Source: Dichetophora obliterata (Eukaryota > Arthropoda > Insecta > Diptera > Sciomyzidae). Taken from it: a stretch of 64,000 nt of DNA. Positions 20,634 to 31,009 of this stretch are shown one piece after another. The notes under the pieces are model-generated. The model ran no database searches and was not told where the DNA came from. It saw nothing but the letters and a program-made list of their open reading frames with translations. Position numbers and translations under genes: made by a program. Numbering within the stretch: position 1 is the first letter of the stretch; every line of letters begins with the position of its first letter. The stretch covers positions 62,629,830 to 62,693,829 of the forward strand of contig OY986437.1 of NCBI GenBank assembly GCA_963920525.1. Direction: 5' to 3'.

Positions 20634-21718
20634 GTACAATGGTACTTTACAAAAACAAAATGCACGGCATTTGCCAATCTACCCAACTACCCAAGTTAGT
20701 GTGAAATGCCCTCATATGTATATTAAGGCGCCTCACAAAAAAAAAGTTGTCCGGGTCACCCCCGCAAAATAAACTTTGGGTTATGTTATGATGATTCCCC
20801 AAATGTTTCGGCTCTAGCGATAGCCGTCAGCTACCTAGAATGGTTCCACCGTTTAAAATCCGTTCAAAACCTCTAAAAATTGCGTTTTGTATGGATAACT
20901 TTTTTGCCATGATATTTTTAGTAAAAAAAAAGTTGTCACAAATAGTATAAATCGAAGAATTTCAGAGTTCTCCATCAAAAGTTTTTGAAAATTTTCCCTA
21001 ACACAGCAGATATTGAGTTTTTTAGCAGTGTTTTTTTGAATATTTTTTTGGCAATTTTTAGTAAAATATGTATAACTCCTCCATCTCTTGCCTGATTTTC
21101 CATTCCGAGGTATCATTGGAAAGGTGCTGTCTGCTGCTTTTTATTCCTGTCGCTAATTTATTCTTTAAAGCCTTTTTCTTTGATGTCGGAAAATAGCTTC
21201 ATTGACTGAATTTTTGTAGTTTTTTTCGAACTTTTGTTTTTGATTCAAGTAGAATTTGTGCTCTTCTCCACATATTTAGATAGTTGAGTGCTTTTTGAAA
21301 AAATTTGGATAGACCGGAAGTCTAAGTATTATTTTTTTTTTTTGCGCAAAAATAATAAATGCTGTATCACATCGATTTTGGTTGGTAATTGGTTTGTATT
21401 TGACTGGCGTAAAACGAACTGAATTTCTTCTTTAGTAATATATTTTTAAATAAACTATTTTGAAGATCTCACTTGAAGAACTCACAGTTAAATATTATAA
21501 TATTACTCTATATCAAACTAGAATGTCACGAAAAAGTCATGAGTGACTACTTCCATTAAAAAAATTATTCTCCATCTTAAAGCTATTTCACTTTAATGTT
21601 GCTATGTTTAATCTGAAATTTGAAAAATTCAGTCAATGAAGGTAATATCCGCCATCATAAAAATAGGCTTTAAAGGTTAAATTAGTGACAGGAATAAAAA
21701 GCAGCAGTCAGCACCTTT

Positions 21719-22137
21719 ACGCATCACAAACCTGGACGCTGAGCAGTTTCGATGAAAAGACTTTAGGAGCATTCGAGAGAAAGATTCTTCGTAAGATCTT
21801 CGGACCAATCTGCGTCAATGGCGAGTACCGAATACGGTGGAATGATGAACTGTATGAGCTGTACGCTGACATCGACATAGTCAAGCGCATTAAAATCGAG
21901 CGGCTTCGCTGGCTTGGTCATGTTCAGCGCATGAAAGACGATGCTCCAGTGAAGAAAACATTCGATTCGGTACCCAGCGGCGGTCAACGCAGAAGAGGAC
22001 GACCGCATCTTCGTTGGAAAGACCAAGTAGAGGACAACCTGACGAAGCTTGGAATTTCCAACTGGCGCCAGCAAGCGAAAGACAGAAATGGCTGGCGCAA
22101 ATTCTTAGATGAGGCCAAGACCGACATACGGTTGTAG
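21719..22137 (+). pseudogene. C-terminal fragment of RTE-type reverse transcriptase
   Basis: The frame is open to TAG at 22135. It contains SQTWTLSSFDEKTLGAFERK, GEYRIRWNDELYELY, IKIERLRWLGHVQRM, GRPHLRWKDQVEDNL and NWRQQAKDRNGW. These are the conserved blocks of the thumb and C-terminal segment that follow the polymerase palm in RTE/BovB-like proteins. The catalytic palm is absent through 5' truncation. An open frame extends upstream to 21685, but that part is host MITE sequence. Confidence 0.85.
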
Positions 22138-22160
22138 CGCCAACTAAGTAAGTAAGTAAG
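21719..22160 (+). mobile_element. 5'-truncated RTE-type LINE insertion
   Basis: The insert is flanked by an exact 11-bp duplication TCAGCACCTTT (21708-21718 and 22161-22171) that also marks where the host palindrome arm was split. It holds the C-terminal coding part of an RTE-like reverse transcriptase and ends with an AAGT tetranucleotide tail (22144-22160). Short tandem tails and strong 5' truncation are usual for this clade. Confidence 0.88.
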
Positions 22161-22848
22161 TCAGCACCTTTCCAATGATACCTCGGAATGGAAAATCAGG
22201 CAATAGATGGAGGAATTATACATATTTTACTAAAAATTGCCAAAAAAAAAATATTCAAAAAATCACTGCAAATAACTCAATAGGGTAATTCCCGATTACG
22301 CGCAAATAGCGTGGCATCGTGGCATTTGCAAATATGATGGTAAATATTTTGAACACAACAACAAAATGCACAGATTTGCATTTGCCCGACTGTGTCAAAT
22401 TTGCAACACTAAAATCGCATTGCATAGAGTCGAGCATGGGTAATAGGGACGCCCAAAATACATCGATGCATCGAAAAACATCGATGTATTGGTTCGATGC
22501 ATCGAAAAACTCCGATGTTTTTTTACACCAATGACTAAGTCGATACATCAATGTTTATTTTTTTCGATGTATTGAAGTTTTCGATGCATCGATATAATTT
22601 TTCGATACATCGAAATTTTCGTATTCAGCAATATACAATACGCTATTAATATACAAAAAAGGGTAGTATACTCGAGGTGTGTTTAATGTGCGCAAAGGAA
22701 TATATTTTGCAACCTTGCGTTTGCAGTAACTGTTAAACGTTTCTTATATTTTCTTTCTCATTTATTGTAAGCTGCTTGTTAACAAGTTCGCGATTTTCCT
22801 TGTTAATAAAGTTTAACTGAATTGTGTTTAAGTTTTTACTGAATTTTT

Positions 22849-24567
22849 TTGAATGTGATAGTCAACCGTTTTAGAAATATGGTTCCGCTCAAAAGGAGCA
22901 ACATCTGGCAATATTTCAAGAAAGTAGATGCAAATACAGGCAGGTGTAAAATTTCCCAAAAAAGTATTAAGACTTCCGGAAATACAAGCAACATGATGTG
23001 TCATGTACGCAATGTACATAAAGCAGCTTATTTGGATAGAACAAACAAATCAGCAACTACTGAGAACAATTCAATAAAAACATCCACTTCAAAAGATTCC
23101 ACTTCAAAAGCCTCAAATGCGAGTTATTCTGAAAATCTAGATATATTAAATGAAAATTCTAATAGCCATTCAACTGAGCCTACGGAAGATTCCGATGGAG
23201 AAATCATTGAACCCAGTTTAGTTTTACCTTTAAATCACCAAAAAACAATCCAGTCGACTTTTGCTAACATATACTCTTCCTCAGATGGCGCAAAAGCCAG
23301 AAAAATAAACAATTCAATTTTATATATGATCTGTAAAGACAATGAACATATATGATCTGTAAAGACAAAGATAGTGTAGTAGAGAATGAAGGTTTCAAAC
23401 ATTTGATGAAAGTGACTGCGCCCCATTACAAAATGCCAGGTAGGACTACAGTGACCAGATGGATGGACGAAAAATATGATGCACTATCAAACACTTTAAA
23501 GCAAACCTTGACTGCAATAGAACATATCACTCTTACTACAGATATTTGGTCAGACTCCATGCAAATGCGTAGCTTTTTGGGCGTGACAGCGCATTTTGCA
23601 ACTGGTATTGAGATGCACACAGTGACGCTAGGTGTATATGAGATGGAGGAAAGGCACACCTCAGATTATATATGTGAAATGATGCTTAAGACTTGTGAAG
23701 AATGGAACATATACCGAAATGCAGTTTCGGCGATCGTGACCGACAATGCAGCGAATATGGTCAAAGCTGTGGACTTAGCTTTTGGGAAGAAAAAGCATAT
23801 ATCATGCTTTGTCCACACGCTTAATTTGGTAGCTCAGTCCATTCTTCAATCATCTGACCTACAAAATATTATTTCAAAAATAAAATCCGTTATAGCCTGG
23901 TTCAAAAGAAGCTGTGTCGCTAGCGATGAGTTAAGGAAAGCAACTAATCCTGGTACAAAATTAGTTCAAGATGTTCCCACTCGATGGAACAGCACATACT
24001 ACATGCTGCAGAGAAAAAAGAATGGGTGTAATTGAATATGTCGCTCCACTCGCAATTGCCACAGTTTTGGACTCACGTTTCAAAAAGATGCATTTCATAG
24101 ATTCCTTGGCTTGTTCAAGTGCAATTACACAAATCAAAGATCTCATAGCAGTTTCGGTTGGCAAAGAAGAATCAATTTCTACTGGTTCGGAGTCTGATCA
24201 TTCTGAAATAAACAACGAAAATTTCAATTTATGTATGGAGTGATCATCACAAACTGGTAACAAAAACTGGAAACCTTGTAAAACTAGAGATATTCTATAT
24301 GATGAATTGTCAATTTATTTAAAAAGTCCCGTAGGGCGCTTAAACGAAAATCCCTTGGAGATATGGAAGGACTTGAAGTCTCAGCTCCCAGTTTTGCATA
24401 AATTGGCAATAAAGTATTTGCCAGTTATAGCAACTTCAGTTCCCTCGGAGAGACTCTTTTCCAAAGCTGCGCAAACTTTAAATCAACAAAGGAATCGACT
24501 TAATGGGAAACGCCTTCACAAACTGTTATTTTTGCAAAGCCTTGAACGTTACCACTGGGATTTTTAA
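22849..24567 (+). pseudogene. hAT transposase (BED finger type), multiply broken
   Basis: Parts in order: a BED-like finger (RSNIWQYFKKVDANTGRCKI to CHVRNVHK) whose second cysteine is serine; the catalytic region with TDIWSD (first D, about 23540) and VTDNAANM (second D, about 23737); CFVHTLNLVA; DVPTRWNSTYYML; ATVLDSRFKKMHF; and the C-terminal dimerisation domain (PVIATSVPSERLFSKAAQTL). Lesions: a 26-bp tandem duplication at 23325-23376 shifts the frame; around 24010 sequence between the RWNSTYYML and VLDSRF blocks is missing and the frame changes; another shift lies near 24240. Related ZBED-type transposases are about 600-700 residues, so roughly 100 or more residues have been lost. Confidence 0.9.
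23325..23376 (+). repeat. 26-bp tandem duplication inside the hAT transposase
   Basis: The phrase TATGATCTGTAAAGACAA starts at 23325 and again at 23351. The 26-bp step is not a multiple of three and changes the frame at the exact junction between the two open segments. Confidence 0.9.
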
Positions 24568-25629
24568 ATAAAAAATATTTTAAATAAAACAAACATAAAA
24601 ACACACATTTTCGTTTTTTTTTTTTAAACTGAGCTAGAGAAAATATATGAAACATCGATGTTTTTATGCGATGCATTGAAAAAAAAAATGTATCGATGTT
24701 TTCATTCCATGCGATATTTCAAAATGTATCGATGCATAATTTCGATGCATCGTATCAAGAAAAACATCGATGTTATTTTTCGATGGGCATCCCTAATGGG
24801 TAACACTTATTTGCCAATCAATCAGCTGTCACATTTTAACCAAACGTCGCTAATAAAACAAATCCAACAGACTCTGAAAGGGAACTCACTTTGATAAATA
24901 ATACTCTTTGATAAGTAATAATGAAAAAGACCACAAATACTGTTCGTGTTGCGTTTTTTTGTTCTTCAAAACAGCTGTGAGTTTTGTTTGCAACAGTTCT
25001 AAAAAGTGTGCTCACAGTTGTTGGCAAATATTTGGTAGGGCACATATAGGGCAAAGCTATTTGCCCGTAACTGAGAATAGCCCTAATATCTTCTGTGTTA
25101 GGGTAAATTTTTAAAAACTTTTGATAGAGAACTCTGTAATTCTTCGATTTACACTATTTATTAAAACCTTTTTTAGCAAAAATATCATGGGAAAATAGTT
25201 ATCCATACAAAACGCGATTTTTAGAGGTTTTTTCGAACCATTCCAGGTAGCTGACGGCTATCGCTAGAGCCAAAATTTTGGGGAATCATTATAACATTAA
25301 CCAAAGTTTGTTTTGAGGGGTGACCCGGACGACATTTGTTTTTCTATAGAGAGTGAGGCGCTTTAATGTAAAATTTACTAATTTCTACCAAAAAGATGAT
25401 ATTTCAACTCTTAAGTTTTGCTTTTTTAAAAATTTAACCCATCATCAGGGGCACATTTGACTCTTTCAGGGGTACATTTGACTACTATATTTTATGTGCA
25501 ATTTTACTTCTTATAAAACATTCAACCTTCAGTTAAATTGAAAGTCTCGTTTATAAAGTTCTTTATAAAGAATTTAGTAAGAAAGAGTCAATGATTTCAT
25601 ACTTATTCATATAAATCTAATAAAAAAAA

Positions 25630-26830
25630 TTTCGTGTCACGGTATTTGTGGTCGCACTTCTCCAAAACGGCTCAACCAATTTTAATCAATTTTTTTTTGT
25701 ATATTTGGTAGGTATGGGAAAAGGGTCATTAAGTCTTTTTCACCGTCCTACCCTAACCTCGCATTTTGTAATCGCGATTTTAGTACTTTTGTATGATGGG
25801 TATGTGTGTTATCACGTAAAGACTCCAAAACCGCTGAACCGATCTTTATAAAATTTTTAGAGAAACTAAAACAACATATTGAGAGTGTTCCTATGGAGTT
25901 TGGTTGGAGTCGATTAGATTAGGAGGCGTGGCACCTCCCATACAACCAAAATTTGTAATATGGAGTAGCTTGGAGTAGCTTGGATATGTTGCACAGCCTC
26001 GAAATTCAGTATTTGATCTCAACTTGCGCATTCAGTTTCACTGATAACGTTTTGGGTGTATTTCTTTATTCATTCCGGATAAAGGAGAGAACGAATAGAA
26101 TATATTGTTGTTTATCCAGAACAGAATGAATAAAGAAACAGTGTTGGACAAGAAAGAAAATTTTGTTTTTATTAAAACCAGAAACATATTTTTCGTATTT
26201 AATTAAAGACAACAAATACACCAGATAAAATTTAAAAAATATAAATGCAACAAAGCAATCTAAAACATTTAATCTAAAAAATTTTTCCATTTTCATTTAA
26301 CGAAGTTTTACTTCAAACAATCGAATATAACCTCACATACAAGGAATATTCTTTTTATTCTACCTTAGCTGATAGTATAAAAAGAACGCGTTCGGAATAT
26401 TTCGTAAGAATAAAGAAATACAAAAAGAATTTTCCGGATAATCAAAACTGAATAAAGAAACAAAAACAGTCATTCCGAACATCTGGAATGAATAAAGAAA
26501 TACAGCCTTTATGGGCGTTGGACAAGTAGGTGTGGCGATATCGAATAGCTTTTTAGTTATAGGTCACACAGCCTCGGAATTCACTGTTTGACCTCATTTT
26601 ACGCATGCAGATTAGCTGATTAATTTTAACTTACTACCCAAATTTGCGATTTCGATATAACTTTGGAATTATTTGCAATAACTTTACGATGTAACTTTGG
26701 AGTTATAGGCCGCACAGCCTCGGAATTGAGTATTCGACTTCAGTTTACACATAGAGCTTCATTAATAACATACTATGTGCGTTAGACAACGGGCGTGGCA
26801 GAAATGTGCCCGGTTTCAGCTAGTAAATAC
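25630..26830 (+). repeat. Dispersed repeat family containing 'cacagcctcggaatt' units
   Basis: It starts near GTGTCACGGTATTTGTGGTC and ends near GCCCGGTTTCAGCTAGT. Three related internal units carry CACAGCCTCGRAATT at about 25992, 26566 and 26712. The family is also seen, in the opposite orientation, at 32545-32790, and is related in phrasing to 5325-7455. No protein is encoded. The boundaries and superfamily are uncertain. Confidence 0.5.
26057..26504. mobile_element. MITE with 20-bp perfect inverted ends
   Basis: TGTATTTCTTTATTCATTCC at 26057-26076 is matched by its exact reverse complement at 26485-26504. The phrase GAATGAATAAAGAAAC also recurs inside. It lies within the dispersed repeat and has no coding capacity. 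Confidence 0.75.
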
Positions 26831-27461
26831 ATAAAAATAAACTCACATCAGTGATCTGCAAGCGATGGCATTTTCGCTACTTGCAATCTACCCTCAAAAA
26901 ATACAGTGACAGTCTGACCGCACTACGCAAGCACTGCGATTGTTGTGTCGAACATACTTGCAACATTATAGCCAACTGTGTATGAGCGTGTCGTAAGACC
27001 ACAATAATGCATGTTCGAGTTGTTGGTTTGATAACCAGCGCAGGGTCTTTTCAACTTCTGGTATGCAATGGTAAGTATGGTCATTTACAAGCAACAAAAC
27101 AAAGACATAAAGCGTAACTCCTGCATAAAAAAACCAGCGCTTATTTTGTTCTCCGAACACAAAGTATTTGCAGTAACATTGCAGTTACTTTGCGTGACTT
27201 TTGAGAGCTTGTAGCTCATAAGCTAATGGTTCAATTGAGATGATTTCTTTTTTAAAATAAATTCTAAAGTTTAATTGAGTGAGCAATAAAATTTGTTTAG
27301 TAAATTTTTAAAGATATTTATTAAATTTAGTTTTTTAAGAAATTATATCAGACGCCATTTTACTATAAAACACTTTTAATCACTGATTTTGATAAGATTT
27401 TGTATGCATGCAGATCTTTAATAAAGCTACAACTTTTGTTCAATTGTTCAAAATTTTGAAA

Positions 27462-27564
27462 TAATAGGGTCGCCACCTAATATTATGTCTTTTCAAGAGT
27501 TAAAAACTGATAAATGACGTTTAAAACTCTTGAAAAGACATATTATTAGGTGGCAACCCTATTA
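27462..27564. repeat. Near-perfect 103-bp hairpin
   Basis: The arms of about 40 bp (AATAGGGTCGCCACCTAATA ... CTTTTCAAGAGTT and its complement) pair with about two mismatches around a loop of about 22 bases. It is probably the smallest form of a MITE; GGTYGCCACCT resembles the terminus of the element at 19067. Confidence 0.85.
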
Positions 27565-28020
27565 CTTAAAAATTTTATAATTTTGAAATTCTGACAATGG
27601 ATTCGGATTCAGCGACCAATTTTTGGTGTACGATTTTTTTTTGCCAGCCCCGAATTCATAAAACTACAAAAAACTAAGGTGGCAACCCTATCCACCATCT
27701 TGAATTTTAAAATTCTGACCTTAGATTCGAAATCAGCGACCCCTTAACACTGATAAATGATGTTTAAAACTCTTAAAAATACATATTATTAGGTGGCAAT
27801 ACTGTAGTAAAAATTTAGGTGGCAACCCTAACCTCCATCTTAAATTTTGAAACTGTGACATTATGTTCGAAATCAAATCCGTTGTCAGAATTTCAAAATT
27901 ACAAGAATTCGCATAAATGAAAAAAATCTAGGTGGCAACTCTATCCGCCATCTTAAATTTTAAAGTTTGACATCATCTTCGAAATAAGTTACCCCTAAAA
28001 CTTCCTAAAACTATTTACTC
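27548..28020. repeat. Degenerate tandem repeats with AGGTGGCAACCCTA
   Basis: Copies of AGGTGGCAAYNCT start at 27548, 27677, 27791, 27817 and 27930. Most are followed by CCRCCATCTTRAATTTT and a TTCGAAATCAG phrase. The spacing varies from 26 to about 130 bp, so the array is rearranged. Confidence 0.7.
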
Positions 28021-28261
28021 TATTCATACTGAAGTAATCTACAAACACTTGAGTAAAAATGCAGTGTACGCGCTGATTTCATCGTTCGTAAGCTTACTTT
28101 TGTATCACTGCTTAGCCGAAGTTGAAATCAACCAGCAATGGTACACGAGGCAGTAGCTCAAAATAATGCATAATTATAACGATTGCCGTTCGTGCGCTGT
28201 GGTTTATACACATAATTATTTTATGCAAACATCTATACTTTCCACTGAAGTCGAAGCACAC

Positions 28262-28568
28262 ATCCCAGTGTGCAAAACGGATCTGTTACGAATCCGTAAC
28301 GAACTCACTTCTTCGTACATTTTGTCCGAAACGGATCCTTTTTCGTATGAAATTCCTCTCTCCGTTACGGACTTCAGTTACGAATCCGTTTCGGACTTCA
28401 GATACGAATCCGTTTCGGACTTCATATACGAATTTGTTTCAGACTCTTTTGGCGGATTCGTAACGGGTTCGTAACGGGTCCGTCGAAACATAAGAAAGCG
28501 TAGTGCGTACTGACGGACTCGTAACGGGCTCGTAACGGATCCGCATCCGTTTTTGTGCACATTGGGAT
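28262..28568. mobile_element. 307-bp MITE with CACAC flanks
   Basis: The inverted ends are ATCCCAGTGTGC (28262) and ATCCCAATGTGC (opposite strand from 28568), followed by AAACGGAT on both. CACAC lies on each side (28257-28261, 28569-28573). The interior is rich in ACGGATCCGTAACG-type palindromic words and holds three 24-bp tandem repeats. An open frame across it (YESVSDF repeats) simply reflects those repeats. Confidence 0.8.
28379..28450. repeat. Three 24-bp tandem repeats
   Basis: Units start at 28379, 28403 and 28427 with TACGAATCCGTTTCGGACTT; the third is diverged. The repeat is internal to the 307-bp MITE. Confidence 0.85.
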
Positions 28569-28840
28569 CACACAGTGTTTGACTTTGGTACAATTGGCTA
28601 ATGCAACATGCCTGATGTTGTAAGTGAGCTCGATGGCGTAGAATATGTTGAAATATGAAAAACCAAGTATGTACTGAGTGTAAAAGCAGTTGCAGTTCAT
28701 CGCTGCAGGTCTCTGACTCACATAAATAAAATGTTTATTTTGAAATACAACTAGTAAGGAAATATCTTCGACAGGATAAAAGTCAAAATACCCCACGGCA
28801 TTTTTTTAGTTTATTCGAAGTCTTGAATGTTGTATTATTT

Positions 28841-29335
28841 TGGTGACGTCACTTTTATAAGGTGTGGTTTTAATCTAAATATTTCACATTGGAAATTCAG
28901 AATCCTTTTTATTTCTTAAAGCTGATGTAAGCAATATCAAGTTTAAACATCAATGTTTTTGGAATTCATAAAGGTTTTACTATTATGATGACGTCACCTT
29001 GTAAGGGAGGAGGCCGTTATTTTTATTTATTTTAAATTACAAACATCGATTGCATAGTTAAGATTACAACAAATTTGCAAGGCTTTAAGCCATTGTACTA
29101 GTTTTTGTGGAATTTAAGGAGATTTTACTAGTTTTATAAAGTCATTTTGTATGGGAGGTAGAAGTGATTTTAATTGACAAATTTCATAGTTACAGTGCAT
29201 ATTACAGTTTTAAGCATATGTGCAAAATTTGAACTCATTATAGTAGTTTTTTTGTGAAATGTAAAGAGATTTTAACGTTCTGATAAAGTCACTTTGTATG
29301 GGAGGTAGGCGTGGTTCCATACGCATTTTTTTATG
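28841..29335 (+). repeat. Four degenerate ~147-bp tandem units
   Basis: The phrase GTCACTTTGTATGGGAGG or its variants occurs at 28848, 28993, 29141 and 29288 (steps 145, 148, 147). Accompanying TTTTGTGGAATTTAAGGAGAT phrases keep the same register. The units are well diverged. Confidence 0.75.
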
Positions 29336-29552
29336 CGTTGGGATATTAAAATGATTATTTAATGTATAAGCCGCCAAATTTTTGTAGCAAATAAATACAT
29401 CGTGCGACTGCGGTATGTTGAGGATAGGTTATTTAGAGACGGAAGTTTATGTGCCATTAAGACAAGTGTGCCCCAGTGTCCAATGTGCCTCGTCTTACCC
29501 AATTTCATCTTCTCATGAATTATTGAACATTTTTTTAAGGGGTATGAATAGT

Positions 29553-31007
29553 AGGGCGTATCGAAAAATTTAGATTATTTTCTAAGAGGTCTCAAAAGTT
29601 GCATTGGGTGGTCAAGATCCCAAAAAAAATTTTAGAAAAAATAAGGACGTCTTTCTCTCCCGCAAGGACAAAGCTGTTTTTTAAGAAAAACCGTAAAAAA
29701 TCGCGATCTCAAAATGCTTTGATTCTTGCAAGAAAAACTACAAGTGTCTTAAAGCAAAAGTAAATATAGACATTAACTAACAATGATTTGGCAAACATGA
29801 TCCCACTCTCGATTTTTACCCACAAGGTCCTGTGTGAAGGATATTCGAATCTAAAAGTACACTCGAGGTAGCACAGAACTTTTGATTGCTGTCTTATTCG
29901 TTTTCCTTAAATTTGCATATTTTTGCGTATGCATTTTTTTGCTTTTGAAAAATGTATAATTGAATGCAATTTTTTAACTTTTTCAAACAAATGAATATAA
30001 GGCCTTATATTTCGGTCACCAAAAGTAGTACCAAAGATAATTTCCTTAATTTAGAATCTTCAAATATTTCTGAACAACACCCTGTTCAAGAGTATCAATT
30101 TACAACACCAGGTTAAGACCAAGATTTTTTTACGATTTCAATTTTTGAAAAAATTTTCCTTAATAGTATGAATTTTATTATTTCGTTAAAACACCACAAC
30201 TCAGCATTCACAAAAATGTTATACTAAAATTTTGAGTTTCTGAGTTTGCCATTCGATGGGTCTCAATTGACTGAACAAATGTTTTTAAGAAGTGTTTTGA
30301 TGAAGTACCAACCATAAAGGAAATATGAACAAAATTGTTACATTTCATGCTTGAGGTAACTTTTTTTAAATATTAAAATTGGGAAAAAAAATCGTGGTCT
30401 TACCTGCTGTTTTTAAATAGATAATTTTAGACAGGGTTTCGTTCAAAACTTTTTGCAGAATCCGAATTAAGAAAATTTTCTTCGGTACCACTTCTGGTGC
30501 CCGAGATATAATACCTTATATTTATTTGTTTGAAAAAGTTAAAAAATTCCATTCAAGTATACATTTCTCCAAAACGGGCAAATGCATATGCAAAAAATAT
30601 GCATATTATTTATTCGCCAAATGTAAGGAGAACGTTAACACTGTAATCAATATAACCAAAATTTAGAAAATCAGATAACAATTAAAAGGTCTGTGCTATC
30701 TCGAGTGTACCTTTAGATTCGAATATCCTTCACACAAGACACTGTGGGTAAGTACCAAGAGTGGCATCGTCTTTGCCAAAATATTGTTAGTTTATGTCTA
30801 TATTTACTTTTGCTTTAAGACATATTTAGTTTTTATAAAGCATTTTGAGATAGTGATTTTTTACTGTTTTTCTCAAAAAACAACCTTGCGGGAGAGGAAG
30901 ATATCCTTATTTTTTTTCTAAAATTTTTTGGGGAATCTTGACCACCCAATGCAACTTTTGAGACTCTTCGAATTTGAAATTTGAAAAAATTTTAATTCGA
31001 TACGCCT
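29553..31007. mobile_element. Large palindromic element with ~600-bp arms
   Basis: The left arm (29553 to about 30190) and right arm (about 30360-31007) are reverse complements. They share GGCGTATCGAA at the tips, TTGCATTGGGTGGTCAAGAT, AAGCAAAAGTAAATATAGAC, TCGAATCTAAA, CCTTATATTTCGG and GGTAAGACCA. Similarity is visible throughout but diverged (roughly 80-90 percent by eye). No protein is encoded. I found no clear target duplication. Confidence 0.78.
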
Positions 31008-31009
31008 GT

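Larger units (their letters stand above)
22444..24795 (+). mobile_element. hAT transposon with perfect 8-bp target duplication
   Basis: The ends read TAGGGACGCCCA (22444) and TAGGGATGCCCA (opposite strand from 24795). ATGGGTAA flanks both sides exactly (22436-22443 and 24796-24803). Subterminal regions (22460-22620, 24650-24790) are packed with palindromic CATCGATG and ATCGATGCATCGA motifs. It encodes one transposase, now broken. It sits inside another MITE, so it inserted after it. Confidence 0.93.
22282..25084. mobile_element. MITE with 29-bp inverted ends, itself split by a hAT insertion
   Basis: The ends 22282-22310 and 25056-25084 are inverted copies (AGGGTAATTC / AGGGCTATTC followed by TTACGSGCAAATAGC) with about six mismatches. 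Removing the hAT insert leaves about 450 bp of non-coding sequence with several GCAAAT and TTTGCC motifs. The host arm restores as CTCAATATCT if three or four bases (ATA or AATA) were duplicated, so target duplication length is unsettled. Confidence 0.7.
20723..25366. mobile_element. Palindromic MITE-like element carrying nested insertions
   Basis: The ends read TTAAGGCGCCTCAC (20723) and, opposite strand from 25366, TTAAAGCGCCTCAC. The arms (20727 to about 21215 on the left; about 21605-21718, 22172-22281 and 25086-25362 on the right) are reverse complements over roughly 490 bp. They share GTCCGGGTCACCC, CTCTAGCGATAGCCGTCAGC and AACACAG. The right arm is split by an RTE fragment and by a second MITE. 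TTAA at both borders is compatible with a piggyBac-type target site, though the GGCGCC terminus is not typical, so the superfamily is left open. Confidence 0.75.

Noticed and set aside
27548..28020. AGGTGGCAACCC repeats considered as a CRISPR array
   Set aside because: Spacing is irregular, the intervening sequences are related to each other, and the genome is eukaryotic.
28166..28474. Repeated YESVSDF protein on the plus strand
   Set aside because: The repeats are the 24-bp tandem units of a MITE; the frame starts outside the element and runs through its terminus.
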